Source of the DNA: Gremmenia infestans
Taxonomy: Eukaryota > Ascomycota > Leotiomycetes > Helotiales > Hamatocanthoscyphaceae
Assembly (NCBI GenBank): GCA_032629725.1
Contig: JAFEVB010000022.1
Location: 1,178,001-1,242,000, forward strand
Length of the DNA: 64,000 nucleotides
Direction: 5' to 3'
Position numbers and translations under genes: made by a program. Position 1 is the stretch's first letter; each line of letters starts with the position of its first letter. The notes under the pieces are model-generated. The model had not been told where the DNA came from, ran no database searches, and saw nothing but the letters and a program-made list of their open reading frames with translations. Of this stretch, positions 32,801 through 44,723 are shown piece by piece.

Positions 32801-35093
32801 TTAGACACCATGCTTGCCATCTGTTCTCTTTACCATTGTCTTTCGGCGTTCTCTGTCTTTTTCTATTTGAATGTCAGTAAATGATGCTCGTATATGGGCA
32901 AGGGGCACTAACGTTCATCCCAAACCAAGAACTCATGTAAAGCACTTCCCGCAGGCACCATGGGCAAGACAGGGACCTTCTTATCGGTAACGACCTCCAA
33001 AAATGCTGGGCCATCACTCTCAATCAACCACTTCAAAGAATCCTTGACATCATCCGGTTTGATACATCTCCTAGCTTGGATGCCCATAGCATCGGCAAGT
33101 TTCATGAAATTTGGATTTTCAGAGTGTGTATGCGAGTATCGGTCCTCGTAAAAGATGTTTTGCCATTGAGTGACCATTCCTTGCTCTTCGTTGTTAAGAA
33201 CGATGATCTTGACTCCAATGTTGAACTGTTTTGCTGTAGACATTTCGGTCAGAGTCATGTTGAAGGAGGCATCGCCATCGATATCTATGACGAGAGCATC
33301 AGGCCGGGCAACTTTGGCTCCAATAGCGGCAGGAAGACCAAAACCCATAGTTCCGAGACCACCAGAAGTAATCATTGTTCTTGGGTGCCGCCACCTGAAA
33401 TGCTGAGCTGTCCACATTTGATGTTGCCCTACACCAGTTGTGATGATGGTCTCTTCTTTCCGGTCAGCGGTCAGATTCGAAAGCTCTTCGATGAGAGTTT
33501 GAGGCTTGATAAGGCCTGTTCGGTCTGCCTTTTCATATGCTGAAAGAGGGAACTTTTGTTTCCAGTACTTGATCTTGTCGAACCACTCTTTCCTATCAGT
33601 CAGACTCTTGTTCTGGACTAAAGGCAAGAGAAGGGCCAGGTTTGCTGCGACATCGCCTTCTACAGCCTCAGTCGCTTGAACAACCTTGTTGATGTTCTTC
33701 GGCATAATTTCGAAGTGGACAATACCCCCTCGTCCTTCAGCAGCAGCGGCCTTAGCTTGTGGGGCAAACTTTGGAACACTGAGAGTTACACGATCATCAA
33801 AACGGGCCCCAAGAGCAATGATAAGATCGGCGTCTTGCATGGCAAGGTTAGCGTAGGCTGTGCCGTGCATACCGAGCATATGTAAAGCCTTCTCATCAAG
33901 CTCGTCAAAGCCACCAAGTCCTTGGAGAGTAGTTGTAACCGGTATAGATGCCTTCTCGGCAAACTCTTTTAAGAGCTTAGGCCCTTCTGGGCCTGCAATG
34001 ACACCCTGACCAGCATAGATAACTGGCTTCTTGGCAATATTGACCAACTCAGCCACACGTTCGAGGGTAGCGGTCAAGTGCTTTTGGCTAGCATCAATTG
34101 CTGCCTTTGATGCGTGGCTAGGGAGGGATGGAAGAGTACTGCCCATGGGGATTGCTTTTCGAAGAATAGCAGCTGTGACATCTTTTGGTAGATCCACCAA
34201 GACTGGTCCAGGTCGTCCAGATGTGGCGATTTCAAAAGCCTCCTTTATCCTCTTGGGTAACTCCGCGACGTTCCTGACCATCACGTTCCATTTTGTGCAT
34301 GCTCTTGAGATACCTATAACATCTGCCTCCTGGAAAGCATCACTGCCAATTGCTGTTGTTACAACCTGTCCGGTGAAGACAATTAATGGAGTTCCATCTG
34401 AGAGGGCATCCTGCATGGGAGTAATGACATTCGTAGCACCGGGTCCCGAAGTGACGAGAACAACTCCTGGCTTCCCACTGGCCCTAGCATAGCCCTGTGC
34501 CATATGCCCAGCACCTTGTTCGTGTTTGGGGAGGATGAAGTCGAAATGTTTTGAATTGTAGATAGCATCGAAGACGGGGAGAATTGCACCGCCAGGGTAA
34601 CCGACTGGAACGGAATTAGCAACGCCGATTGAGTTTATTTATTGATCTACTTACAGATATGCTTAACTCCTTGTCTAAGCATCATCTCATGGAAGATTTC
34701 ACCTCCAGTCATCCCAATGAACCTGCATTGCGAGTCAGTATATATGGTTTTGAATGGCGGTGACTCAGAACGTACGACTCGTCCATTTCTGGTTGTCGAG
34801 CATTTTGTAAAGGGTTTTCGCGTCTTGTTGGAGTGGTGTTGAATGCTGGGCTTGGACTTTCTCTAGGTTGTCTGTACAATTGTGAGTAGTGATCGAGTCA
34901 CAGATGCGAGAAGGACATACGGTGAGGGGGCGGCTGCGGTGGCGGCCGTTGTTTGTGTTCTAACAGCAGCTGGACCTTTCTTGGAAATGGCAATTGCTGC
35001 AGGAGCGGGTGTATTTGAGAAGGACCGTGTATAGCATCTTTGCTCTTGTCTAAGAGCGCGAACAGCACTGCGTGCGGGTATAGAGCGAAGCAT
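32801..35093 (-). CDS. ILV2: acetolactate (acetohydroxyacid) synthase catalytic subunit, mitochondrial
   Basis: Five exons: 34921-35093, 34776-34871, 34655-34722, 32913-34604 and 32801-32862. Exon 1 encodes an Arg/Ser/Ala-rich mitochondrial presequence (MLRSIPARSAVRAL). Then come FIGMTGGEIFHEMMLRQGV, GYPGGAILPVFDAIY, and KHEQGAGHMAQGYAR with the catalytic Glu. The FAD/linker region includes QGVIAGPEGPKLL, and the thiamin-diphosphate motif is GDASFNMTLTE. The C-terminal exon after a GTTAGT donor yields QKDRERRKTMVKRTDGKHGV, so the gene does not stop at the in-frame TAG after WDER. The enzyme makes acetolactate from two pyruvates, or acetohydroxybutyrate with 2-oxobutyrate: the first common step of Val/Leu/Ile synthesis. 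It is divergent from galactokinase. Confidence 0.95.
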
Positions 35094-35985
35094 GGTGGAG
35101 GGGAGTATTGGAGTAACGAGAGGAAAGCGAAGTTGAGCGGACGAAGGGAGAGATGGATGTGTCTGGGATCCTTAGGGATAACCCTGTCTGCAGTCCGTGT
35201 TGTGTATGCAGCAGAAGGGAAGAAGGAATGTATTGAGGCTTGTGATCTTGGTTGGATGGTAGATAGATGTGGGATGGATGGATGACTCTTGATGTAAACT
35301 GCACAAATTGTGTACTGAATAGTATTTGGCGCCGCTACCGGAGAAAAAGGTGGAGAAGAGACATCCACCTCCAATCAAAGGCCGAGAAATTGCAACTTTT
35401 ACAGTCGCAGACATTTACACATCTACTAGGAGCTAGGTACATACCTACTCGTACTGTCTAAGGTACCTTTTCTTGTCTATAGGTGGTGTGTACCATTCTG
35501 ACCTTCTCCATCTTCATCTGATGAAGTTATTGTCAGCCTCGTCGACAAGGCCGTATAATATATATAGTGTATGGCTATTTATCATAGATAAGTGGAACTT
35601 TCTATCCTTTTCGTCCTTTCACCCCCCCCCCTCTCGTGCTCGTGGGGCAATGCAACTCAACTCTTACAGTAAAAAACGGGGGTCAGCCACAACAAGCGCA
35701 CCACTCAGCTTTCTTCTTCAAACGGACCTTCTTTTCTCAACTGATGGCGGGAACATGAGATCTCTACTTTCGTAAACTGACACGCGATGTTATTATTACT
35801 ACAATTCCAGCTATCAAATCTTGACCTTACCTTTCCTCGTTCCTGGCATCCTGCGATCCCTTGACATTCACTAACCTGTTGCTATTCCATCCATTAATTT
35901 CAAGCCAAAGCGTCACAAGCCTGCACCCCTCAAATCCAAATACCCCGCGATACGAACCCCCCACAAAATTCAACAGCAAAACAAA
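35094..35985. promoter_or_regulatory. divergent promoter region ILV2 / GAL1
   Basis: 892 bp between head-to-head ATGs. It includes a C-rich run near 35622 and a TATATATAGTG stretch near 35557. Neither supports a specific factor. Small frames here are unsupported. Confidence 0.5.
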
Positions 35986-37530
35986 ATGGCAGGAACCGTC
36001 CCAGTCGCAAAGTCTTTGAAAGACATCTACACCGAAGATGCCATATCCACGCAAACCGGAAGATGGGAGAAGCTACTGAAGCAATTCAACTCCAATTATG
36101 GCCACGCCCCACAATTCGTCTCCCGATCACCAGGTCGGGTCAACATCATCGGGGAGCACATCGACTACTCCCTCTACTCTGTACTGCCTATGGCCATCAC
36201 AGCAGATGTTCTATTGGCAGTGGCAGTAACCGATGATGCGCAAGCTGCGCCGAATTCCTACAAGATCAAAGTCTCGAATGTCCAATCCTCGAAATTTCCC
36301 TCTCACGAATTCGACATCCCATACGACTCTGTCGAGATCGATGCTAAAGTCCACGAATGGACCAACTACTTCAAGTCTGGTCTGCGAGGCGCATTGGAGT
36401 TGCTACGGAAGAAACATGGAGCTGGATTCAAACCCAAGAGTATGGAGATACTCATGGACGGGACTGTGCCAGCCGGAGGTGGACTGAGCAGTTCTGCTGC
36501 CTTTGTCAGCGCATCTGCATTAGCAGTCATGTTTGCCAATGGAGAGACATCAGTTGATAAGACACAATTGACGGAACTGGCAATTGTCAGCGAGCGAGCC
36601 GTAGGCGTCAATTCAGGAGGAATGGATCAATCCGCATCAGTATTCTCTCTACGCGGGACCGCCCTCTTCGTCTCTTTCGTCCCATCCCTCACAGCTAAAC
36701 CCGTTCACTTCCCCAAGACCACACCCGAGCTTTCATTCGTAATTGCCCAGTCTTTCGTTCAATCCGACAAATACGTTACCGGCCCCGTCTGCTACAACTT
36801 GCGTGTAGTAGAATGCAGTCTGGCAGCCGCTTACCTACAAGCTGTCCTGAACAAGACATCCTCTCCACTGCCTGCCGACTCAGGACCACTAGGAATATCC
36901 CTTCGAGGCTTCCACGACACGTATTTCAAGAGTACAACCAAGTCTTTTGAAGACCAACTCACCGAACTCATCACGCTTACAAAATCTACCCTCACGAAAG
37001 AAGAAGGCTACACGCGCGAAGAAATCGCTCCAGTAATCGGCATGTCAGTAGAAGACCTAAACAAGCGTTTCACATCCACCTTTCCCATCCGCGGCACGCA
37101 TTTCAAGCTCCGTCAACGCGCGCTCCACGTTTTCTCCGAAGCCCTCCGCGTCTTACAATTCATGTCCGTCCTCTCGAATCCCGACATAGAGCATAACGAA
37201 TCCTTCAACAAAAAGTTAGGGGATCTCATGAACGAGACGCAAGATAGCTGTAGCAATGTATATGAATGCAGTTGTCCGGAACTCGATAAGATATGCGCGA
37301 TTGCGCGCAAGGCGGGGAGTTATGGCAGTCGGTTGACGGGTGCAGGCTGGGGTGGCTGTAGTGTGCATCTTGTGCCGGCGGATAAGGTGGAGGCTGTCAA
37401 GAGCGCGTGGGAGAAGGAGTATTATGCGGGTAGGGAGTTGAGCGCTGAGCAGAGAGAGGCGGCTGTTGTAGTTAGTAGGCCGGGGAGTGGCAGTGCTGTG
37501 TTTGTTGTTGAGGGGGCAGGTGTACTGTGA
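35986..37530 (+). CDS. GAL1: galactokinase
   Basis: Single exon, 514 aa. All GHMP kinase landmarks are visible: galactokinase signature GRVNIIGEHIDYSLYSVLPM near residue 48; the ATP-binding loop PAGGGLSSSAAFV near 163; SGGMDQSASVF near 211, with the catalytic Asp; and LTGAGWGGCSVHLV near 450. The length is typical of fungal enzymes. It phosphorylates galactose to galactose-1-phosphate with ATP, the entry step of the Leloir pathway in the cytosol. Unlike budding yeast, no other GAL genes lie alongside; the neighbours are ILV2 and a TPR protein. Confidence 0.96.
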   Translation: MAGTVPVAKSLKDIYTEDAISTQTGRWEKLLKQFNSNYGHAPQFVSRSPGRVNIIGEHIDYSLYSVLPMAITADVLLAVAVTDDAQAAPNSYKIKVSNVQSSKFPSHEFDIPYDSVEIDAKVHEWTNYFKSGLRGALELLRKKHGAGFKPKSMEILMDGTVPAGGGLSSSAAFVSASALAVMFANGETSVDKTQLTELAIVSERAVGVNSGGMDQSASVFSLRGTALFVSFVPSLTAKPVHFPKTTPELSFVIAQSFVQSDKYVTGPVCYNLRVVECSLAAAYLQAVLNKTSSPLPADSGPLGISLRGFHDTYFKSTTKSFEDQLTELITLTKSTLTKEEGYTREEIAPVIGMSVEDLNKRFTSTFPIRGTHFKLRQRALHVFSEALRVLQFMSVLSNPDIEHNESFNKKLGDLMNETQDSCSNVYECSCPELDKICAIARKAGSYGSRLTGAGWGGCSVHLVPADKVEAVKSAWEKEYYAGRELSAEQREAAVVVSRPGSGSAVFVVEGAGVL

Positions 37531-37711
37531 TGTCTGACCCTGGCTAGCATATTATAGCATTTCACATACTACATGTACATGATGAACAAAAACATCACAC
37601 CTTAACTTCTCTATCTCTGTCTCCTCCATCCCCAGATAAAAATGAACATCTCACCTCCGCTCCACAAACAGACTCCATATATATATATACACCGCACCTC
37701 ACCACAACAAC

Positions 37712-39254
37712 CTAAAGTTTAAAATCCGCATTAACTTTCTCACCCCCAACCCCCGCTACCCCTACCTCTGCACCCTCGCCTTCTCCTTCACGTCCCTCAA
37801 CCAACATCCCAGCCACCCTTTCCGCCAGTCCAATCTTCAACGCCCTACTCCTCTCAGTACACAGCTCATAGATCGTACTTAGGTTAAATGTCAACGCGTG
37901 GAAGCTGTTTCCTTCGTCTATGAGGGATTCTAGGGCTTCTTTTGCCTTAGGGGGGAGGTTAGTGTTAGTGTGGGATTCTTGTGTGGGGGTTCTGGTATGA
38001 TTGAAGATGTGTGGGGATGTGAGAGGGGGGAGAGGGAATGGAGGAGGGAAAGGGAAGCTTACATGATTCATCCTCCCCAAATACAACAAGCAAACCGCAA
38101 GATTCTGCCTATACATCGCCAACTCCCCTCCACCCTTCCCCCCTGTAGAAGCAGACGCAGAAGCAATCAACTCCTCCCAAATATGCACACAAGCATCAAA
38201 CTCCCCGTCCGCCATCTGTGCTAGCGCTAGAATGACTTTGCCAGCATCGTCTTGAGCATCATCTTCTATGGGGCCAATACAAGACCTAGCTGCTTCTACG
38301 TCGCCGAGACATAGGTAGAGTAGGGCTTTTTGTGTTTGTAATGGAGGTGGAGATGATGTTGGAGATGAGGTGTCCAAAAAGTGTGCAGCGCCTTCTAAAT
38401 CTTGCATTTCTATCAGCGCGCTCGCTACTCTTATAGCGAGCTCGCTCAAGCGCTCTTCCCATACCGCTATCTCATCGAAAGTAGACGTAGTGGGAGAAAG
38501 CGCAAGGCTTTTCTTAAGGCTCGTAAGAGCTAGGCGAGCTTCCCTCGCTAGTTCGTAGAAGCCCATCACGCCGCGTCGCGCGTCCGCGTAGCCCATTCCC
38601 TGCAGGCGGACGGCGAGAACGCGGAGGTTCCATGGGACGAGGTGGACGCCGCTTTCGTCGTCTCTATAATAGGAACTGTTTAGGTCTTCGAGGCATTTTA
38701 CTTCCTGTGCCGCTAGCGGTGTTTGGTTGCAGAGGGTGAGGCATGAGAAGCGAATGTAGAGGAGTGAGAATATCGTGGGTGTGGGCGGTGCTTGTGGGGC
38801 GGTGAGGAGTTGCGAGGCTTTGATGGCGGCGCTGCGGAAATGACCGGCTGATAGGAGGACTTCTAAGGGTGTGGAGGGGTCGGGTTGCGAGGCGGTGGTG
38901 CGGAAGGGGGGTGGGACGTCGAGAAGTGTTAGCTGGGGCGGGGTGTTAATGTTGGTTCGGGAAAGGGGATCTGGGGAGAGAGAGGCTTACTGGGTGGTAA
39001 ATCTCTGGACGGAGCAGGTATGAAAAGTCCTTTTGCGTTGTGAGGGTTGAGTGGGCGGTTTTGAAGGAGGGGTTTGAGGAGAGGCTTGAGAGATTGGACC
39101 CGGGTGTTGGCGAGGGCATACGTGGGGTGTGGTATTGCGAGGTGCTTGGAGATAGGAGGGATGAGGGTTGGCTTGTTAGAGTGGGAGATGCGAGGGGGTT
39201 GGTGGGACTGGATTTCGTTGTTAGTAGATGTTGATTGGTAATGGATAATAACAT
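37712..39254 (-). CDS. TPR protein, probable TRAPP complex subunit (TRAPPC12-like)
   Basis: Exons 38991-39254, 38063-38932 and 37712-37945 joined by GT-AG introns of 58 and 117 nt. The long open frame ignoring the second intron would insert an unlikely Phe/Pro/Thr stretch. The joined protein has a Ser/Pro-rich start, FSYLLRPEIYHP-LTLLDVPPPFRTT, then helical repeats (SAGHFRSAAIKASQLL; EVKCLEDLNSSYY; LEGAAHFLDT; LCLGDVEAARSCI; YRQNLAVCLLYLGRM). Next is AKEALESLIDEGNSFHALTF and NLSTIYELCTERSRALK. Helical TPR-like pairs and the NLSTIYELC block fit the TRAPPC12 group of membrane-trafficking proteins, recognised by resemblance only. The N-terminus is uncertain: an upstream exon encoding RRSTRGPLDIEEY near 39258-39290 could belong to it. 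Confidence 0.65.
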
Positions 39255-40693
39255 ACTCTTCTATATCGAGAGGGCCACGGGTTGAGCGCCGAGGGAGTGC
39301 TGTTGAGTGTTGTTAGCTAGTTTACTTGCGAATTTAAATATAGATTATAGAAAATGAAGCTGTGATATTGTAAATCATTTGTCCGTTCAGGGCCTCTTCC
39401 GTACTAAGTGGGATATAGCTTCAAGTAAGGTTTGCTCGAATGGTTCTTAAGAACCGAGAGCATCAAATACTCCCCTGGAATAACACTTGAGGATCAGAGG
39501 GTAAGGTCAAGCTTGACGAATATCCCTCTGTTTTCAACGACACATTGCAGTCCTGATCCTGCTCTCTGCCTGAACACTCCTTCATGGAGTACAAAAGTAA
39601 ATTAATATGCTCGGATTCCAAGATCTTGTGGTTTCACCACGACGTATTATACCATGGAACATCTACAGAACAAAAAGACACACATTTTCCAGTACTTCCG
39701 CAACATGATGAAGAGGAATTTGGTATAGCCACGTGATCATAACACCCAGCTTGCCATCTTTTCATGCTCTTTGGATTGCACTGGCCAAACTAACAAGGAC
39801 GAGGTATTGATTTTCATGAGCAATGAAAATATGGCAGATAAGATGGAAGCGCGTATCAACATCATAAGTCTCATCCGGTGAGAAGAGGTGAAGCGGATTT
39901 CCAGACAAACAGAAAGCACGAGCAAAAAGGGCATTGAAAGGAGAGATGTGAGCTGACCTCTGCTAGCTGATCCTATCCTCGTATGCTTTTTTTGCGGTGT
40001 GCCACCCGGTGAGGACTCCATTGTTTGGGATTTGATGATGTTCTGCTTGACTTTGGTCCTTGAAGCGAAGTCCGAAGTTATTCAGAGTTGTGCAGAACAT
40101 GCATAAATTTCGATTACATAAGCATGGGCCAACTCCTTTTTAACGACAACGTCAATGACAACTCTTCGCTCACCCTTTTGTCTCTCTCGCCATTAGTATC
40201 AACAGATTTTCAGCCGTCGTTAGAGCCCTTTTGCTTTCTTTTCTGTTGACAAGGTTTATTGTTTCAATTTACAAAACCATTCCTGTGATGTTCTACTCCG
40301 TGCTTTCCTGACCCCTTGCGAGTCGCAACGGCTTTCCTAGCTGAACATCAGCTGCAGCAATTCCTTTACGATGCAGCGAAATCTCAAAGTTGATTCGTGC
40401 TCTGACTATGCACGAAGATAAGTTCTTTGGGACTTCGGTGTATGGCCTTGAGAGGTAGAATCATCGAACGGCGTTGAGAAGTAATACCACTCACGTGGGA
40501 AGTCCAGCCCTTTTTTTACTGGGAGTACATGAAAAGGTGGTTTCGTAGACATAGGTAAGTTGTTTTCGCTAGTTCTATATTGGAATTAGTTTTTGATTTC
40601 TCTTCCGAGTCTGAAAGGCAGTATCACTGGAACTTTTGCGAGGTAGCGTGGAGAAGGTTATGGTTATGGGGTTAAATGCACGACTCTGTTGAT
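39255..40693. other. gene-free stretch
   Basis: 1.4 kb. A 94-codon minus-strand frame at 39737-40021 has no domain and no conserved character. I see no other gene, hairpin array or tandem repeat. It may hold the promoter of the TPR gene and the 3' UTR of the BTB gene. Confidence 0.45.
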
Positions 40694-41518
40694 TTAGAGA
40701 TTAGCTATTGGCTCTGTAGCTTCTGAGCCTACTTCTGGGGGCTCCATTTTAAGCCATTGCAAGGTCGGTTTCCGCTCCTTCCATCTGTGTGGATTGGGAT
40801 GCGCCTCCTTTAGAAAGTGGTTGTCGAAGTCAGACCAGCGCTCTGCCTCCTCCTCTGCATCTAATCGTGCCAGCCCGAGATGATTCCATCTTGGTGGGAT
40901 TTTGCCGAAGGCTTTATTGGCCGTAGCCCAACTCAGTTGTGAATCAAGATCAGGATCAAGGGCGTACGGACAACCTGCCAGCTCCTCACCTCTCATTAGG
41001 TAGAATCTATAGCAGATTATTCTCTCCAGTATTGCAGTCTCGCCCTCTGGATCCCGGCTGAAAGCTAGATTTATGAACTCTTCAAGGTCTTTGATGTGCA
41101 TGTTGCGAATCCGGCGCCTAATGATGAATGAAACAACATTTTGGAGTTCAGGCATAATTAGGCTGTCAGCCAACATCCACAGTCTTCCGAGGGTTACCAG
41201 CTGCTTACCGGGTGGACCTGTGGGTCTTCCTGGGAAGTAGTGGATTGTGGGACGGTGTAACTCGAGTCCGTTGTTGTACATCCAATGGACGACTAATTTG
41301 AAAACTTCGAAGTCTACATCCTCGTATGTCATCGCTTGATTGTGGCCCTCCAGCCAACGGTCGCAAAGAGCTGCGCGGAAAACGGGTGAGAATCTCATTG
41401 CTAGGTCACGATTGACTACAAAGGCATGCTTGGGTTGCCCTTTGCCAACAAAGAATATAACCGCGTTTTCCATTTTATTCTTGTAAAGGTGGTTGAACGA
41501 ATCTGCCATGGTTTCCAT
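40694..41518 (-). CDS. BTB/POZ domain protein
   Basis: Single exon, 274 aa (a second Met at residue 4 is equally possible). The N-terminal 110 residues form a BTB fold: VIFFVGKGQPKHAFVVNRDLA (strand plus the HxxxL core), FSPVFRAALCDRWLEG, then YEDVDFEVFKLVVHWMYNNGL. A helical BACK-like part follows (LGRLWMLADSLIMPELQNVV), then a charged C-terminus. This is a common, expanded fungal family, usually acting as adaptors for Cul3-type ubiquitin ligases or in protein-protein contacts. The targets are unknown, and there are no neighbours of related function. Confidence 0.8.
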   Translation of the reverse strand: METMADSFNHLYKNKMENAVIFFVGKGQPKHAFVVNRDLAMRFSPVFRAALCDRWLEGHNQAMTYEDVDFEVFKLVVHWMYNNGLELHRPTIHYFPGRPTGPPGKQLVTLGRLWMLADSLIMPELQNVVSFIIRRRIRNMHIKDLEEFINLAFSRDPEGETAILERIICYRFYLMRGEELAGCPYALDPDLDSQLSWATANKAFGKIPPRWNHLGLARLDAEEEAERWSDFDNHFLKEAHPNPHRWKERKPTLQWLKMEPPEVGSEATEPIANL

Positions 41519-41845
41519 TTTGGTGGAGTTAATTCTATGATATTTGGTGTATAAGTAGTTGTGTTGAACGAAACGTCACGAACTGACTTGCGTAATTTAA
41601 TATTTGTTTTCACATTTTGTTCTCTATTTGTTTTAAGTTATGTGATGTGTTCTGTTATTCTTAGATATCTGTTCCTTATGATCTGGTCAAGCAGCTTATC
41701 TCACGTATTCTTGACTGGCCTGTTCTCACAAAATACGTCCTTGTCGGTCCCGAAAGGGAAACATTAAGTGTCACTTGATGTTAGATTGCAAAGCTTGACA
41801 ATAGATCTAGTCACGTTTTCATTTTCTACTCTCTATTCAAGTAAA
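41519..41845. other. short intergenic gap
   Basis: Promoter of the BTB gene and 3' flank of the next minus-strand gene. Nothing recognised. Confidence 0.5.
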
Positions 41846-42436
41846 TCAGGAAGTCCTGAACCAAGTCCGAATTTTCTCTCTTAGTCCAACACGCACCCCC
41901 TGCAGATCATCATCTGGCTCGAGGCCTGACCTCCTCATACCAAGAGCTCTACTCAACTCATTGAACTTCTCATCTTGCACATTGTCCGGACTATCCAGCA
42001 ACTTAAGAAAGCCATCAAGCTCTCCTTCCGTTGCCCTAAAAACAAGCCTCTTAACATGCCTAAGGACTCGGTCCAACAGCTCAACTGCCACAACCCCTTC
42101 ACCCAGGAGGTAAATCCATGTATACGCCACCAAGTTCTTCATATCGTGTTTCGCCAACAGAACCTTATCCCTTTCATCCGTCATCTCTTTCTCCCGCTCA
42201 TGGACATGCATCCATTTTTTCAGACAATCGAACAGCCTGACATTGATATGGATACTCACGTCGATGTGTCCTATTTTATTTGGTATGAGGTTTTCTCTGT
42301 ACCCTGGGCGGAGGACTTCCATGATAGCGGATGCTTCCCAGATTTCGAGAAGGTGCGGCACGCCTTGGACTCTGCATTTTGCTCGTGGGGGGTCTTTTAA
42401 ATTTTCTTTCCGGCGGTCTCGCAGGGATTCTGTCAT
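41846..42436 (-). CDS. unknown alpha-helical protein
   Basis: Single exon, 196 aa. It is strongly charged and helical, with WEASAIMEVLRPGYRENLIP near residue 33, a Leu/Val-rich centre (NLVAYTWIYLLGEGVVAVEL) near 100-120, then alternating basic and acidic segments. There is no membrane helix long enough to be convincing and no named domain. The size and position behind the BTB gene, same strand, recall the C-terminal helical part of some fungal BTB proteins, but no BTB motif is visible. Function unassigned. Confidence 0.45.
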   Translation of the reverse strand: MTESLRDRRKENLKDPPRAKCRVQGVPHLLEIWEASAIMEVLRPGYRENLIPNKIGHIDVSIHINVRLFDCLKKWMHVHEREKEMTDERDKVLLAKHDMKNLVAYTWIYLLGEGVVAVELLDRVLRHVKRLVFRATEGELDGFLKLLDSPDNVQDEKFNELSRALGMRRSGLEPDDDLQGVRVGLREKIRTWFRTS

Positions 42437-43653
42437 ATAGAATACTCTGGGTGGGCGTGTGTCTGATTATAGATCTCTGGCTATATTTTAGTTGGATACT
42501 GATCTCGGTGGAATTTTTTGGTGGAGACGAAGGAGGATTACCTTCCGGGGTTTTTAATTTGTGTTGAATTATACTAGAGATTTTAAGGTATAAGAGCCGC
42601 CTAGGTATCTAGTGATGGTCCGCGCAAGTCTCTCCTCTTATGCAAGATCATGGTTCTTGTTTGGCAGCGCAAGAAGGTTTCGATTCAAGCAGTAGAGTTT
42701 GCGTTCTTTCTGGTAAACACTCGGCTAAAAGAAATGCCCGCCGACGGATTGAAAGAAAATCTCGAACAAGTCTCGCAATGGGTCGCATACTTAATGTTGT
42801 TTTCCAACTGTCGTATGATTCTCTTTGTCTAGGTAAGTGACATTTAGGTCTATCCACCTGGGACCTCATACCACTATTTAAAGGGACTTCATGAAGTAAG
42901 ACTGGCTGGCTCAGCCTGAAGCAAGTCGCTGAATCGAATCGCAGGTGGGAACAGCTGCGTCCAAGCACAGATACTACAGTAGTATAAAATCCTGAAGATA
43001 TAAAGCCTTCCAACGTATCATCTTGTATTTTCATCCACAGAACAGTGAAAATTCTAGATAATCTCAAGTTAGAGAGATGGACTACAATTAATGCTATGAA
43101 AATTCAAACTATCTATTAACTATTTAGTTTGGTCTCAAGTAAATTTCTCACTACACTTCATTTCACCGCCATGTTTTGCAGACCTCACAAGCACCTGCGC
43201 ATTTCCATATCACTGGTAGTTTGCTTGCACTTGGTATCAGTAGGTAAGTCAGTCATAGATAGTCAATCAGCGGCGGTTGGGTATCTGCACATCGTGTGGT
43301 GGTTCCATGTGGTATGTGTCAGTGCACCGTTCTGCGGAAGGATGAATGAAAGAAAGGACAGATTTTGCGGCAAGAGTCTTGTATTTATACTCCAAGAGAA
43401 CAACTTTGGGGAACAAAGATTATCTTTGTTCAGATGAGATTTTGCTTTGTTTAGGTAGAAATTAACATGCCTTGAGACAGCATGTTAGACATTTAAGTGT
43501 ATTTTCTGAAATCCCAAATTCTTTATTGTGGAAGATAAAGCCTACGTATAATGACATTGTATTATTCCGTAGTTCCTCGATCTCTACGACACTTTTAGTG
43601 AAAACTACTACTGACTAGCAGTAACATAATCGAGAAGCTGTAATTACTCTAAC
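42437..43653. other. gene-free stretch
   Basis: 1.2 kb. Open frames on both strands at 42640-43067 overlap each other and lack conserved motifs; a 102-codon plus-strand frame at 43129-43437 is also unsupported. Nothing else recognised. Confidence 0.4.
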
Positions 43654-44010
43654 CTATCCTCCACTTCCACCCCCCCACTTTCTCCAAATCATTTTCGGCG
43701 GCTTCTCCTTCTTCTCCCGCGGTTTCTCGAACTGATTATCCTTAAATAGCTTCATCATCTCCTCCTCCATCAACTGACACAACCAATTCGGGCACGCCTG
43801 GTCAAGAAAACGCGATTCGTATTTACCTACCGGTGGTAAAAGCAGATCGTCATGCTCAGAACATGGTTTGAAATCTGCAGGGTAATGGTGGCTGCAGATG
43901 TAGTATTGCCTCGTCGAGGTACAGTTCTCGCAGATGATTTTTGGGGGAACAAGTCTGTCTTCTTCTGCACATTCTGGCCCCCCCAGAATTGCCATTATTT
44001 GAGGCGACAT
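43654..44010 (-). CDS. small Cys-rich unknown protein
   Basis: 118 aa, single exon. The central part has several Cys and His residues in pairs (IICENC, YYICSHHYPADFKPCSEH), then ACPNWLCQLM. This could bind zinc, but the spacing matches no finger I know. The C-terminus is basic and Gly-rich. There is no signal peptide. It is an orphan of accessory type, with moderate doubt that it is expressed. Confidence 0.4.
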   Translation of the reverse strand: MSPQIMAILGGPECAEEDRLVPPKIICENCTSTRQYYICSHHYPADFKPCSEHDDLLLPPVGKYESRFLDQACPNWLCQLMEEEMMKLFKDNQFEKPREKKEKPPKMIWRKWGGGSGG

Positions 44011-44723
44011 TCTAAAACTTGTTTGAATATAGTTGTGAGAGTCCCTGTCGTGCGGTTTTTTTTTACTCAGTGGAATTGACGTGCTGGATATGAGGAGGGA
44101 TTCGTTGATAGTGATATGTGGTAGGGGTAGGCATTGTTTGGCGACAATGGGATTGTTCTTTTCTCTTTTCTTCGAAGATCTTAAGCACTATTAAGGTCGG
44201 CAAAGGCTTTGTTATACAGTGACAGCCGTTTGTTTTTGGGAAGAATGTATGACTGCGAGAGAAAGTAAGCGGGACATACAATCTCGCTTAGGGGCGGAAA
44301 AGAAAGGGGGGCAAGTGCCAAAGATTCGAAGATTGACAAATTTAGAAAGCTCGAATAAATGGTCCTGACACAATTAGAAGTGATCGTTTGTATTATAGCT
44401 TAGTTTTTCTGCGACAAGAGAAGGGAGATACAAATAAAACTCGCTCTGACTTTGCTGAATGTGATGGTTAGTTTTAGGCGATGCTGCCACTTAGCGATTG
44501 AGCAACCGGTATTTTAAGCTACTGCGGCGTAAACAAGGAGTGGTCATTGAATTTTAGGGTAGCTGCACAATCAACATTGCTTGTAGAGCCTTGAAAAGCG
44601 GCTTGGAAAGTAAAAGACGCCTGAACAGCGGATTTGTGTCTATTTGACATTTCCCAGCGTTCCTGGAAACAGGTCCATCCATGCAAATTCGAATTATACC
44701 CTGGTCTAGCCTTTGTATTTCCT
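44011..44723. other. intergenic, nothing recognised
   Basis: 700 bp; minus-strand frames at 44519-44824 overlap the SDR 3' end and are not supported. Confidence 0.45.

Noticed and set aside
32908..32912. Stop codon after WDER as the end of acetolactate synthase
   Set aside because: A 50-nt GT-AG intron removes it and the next exon supplies the expected charged C-terminus.
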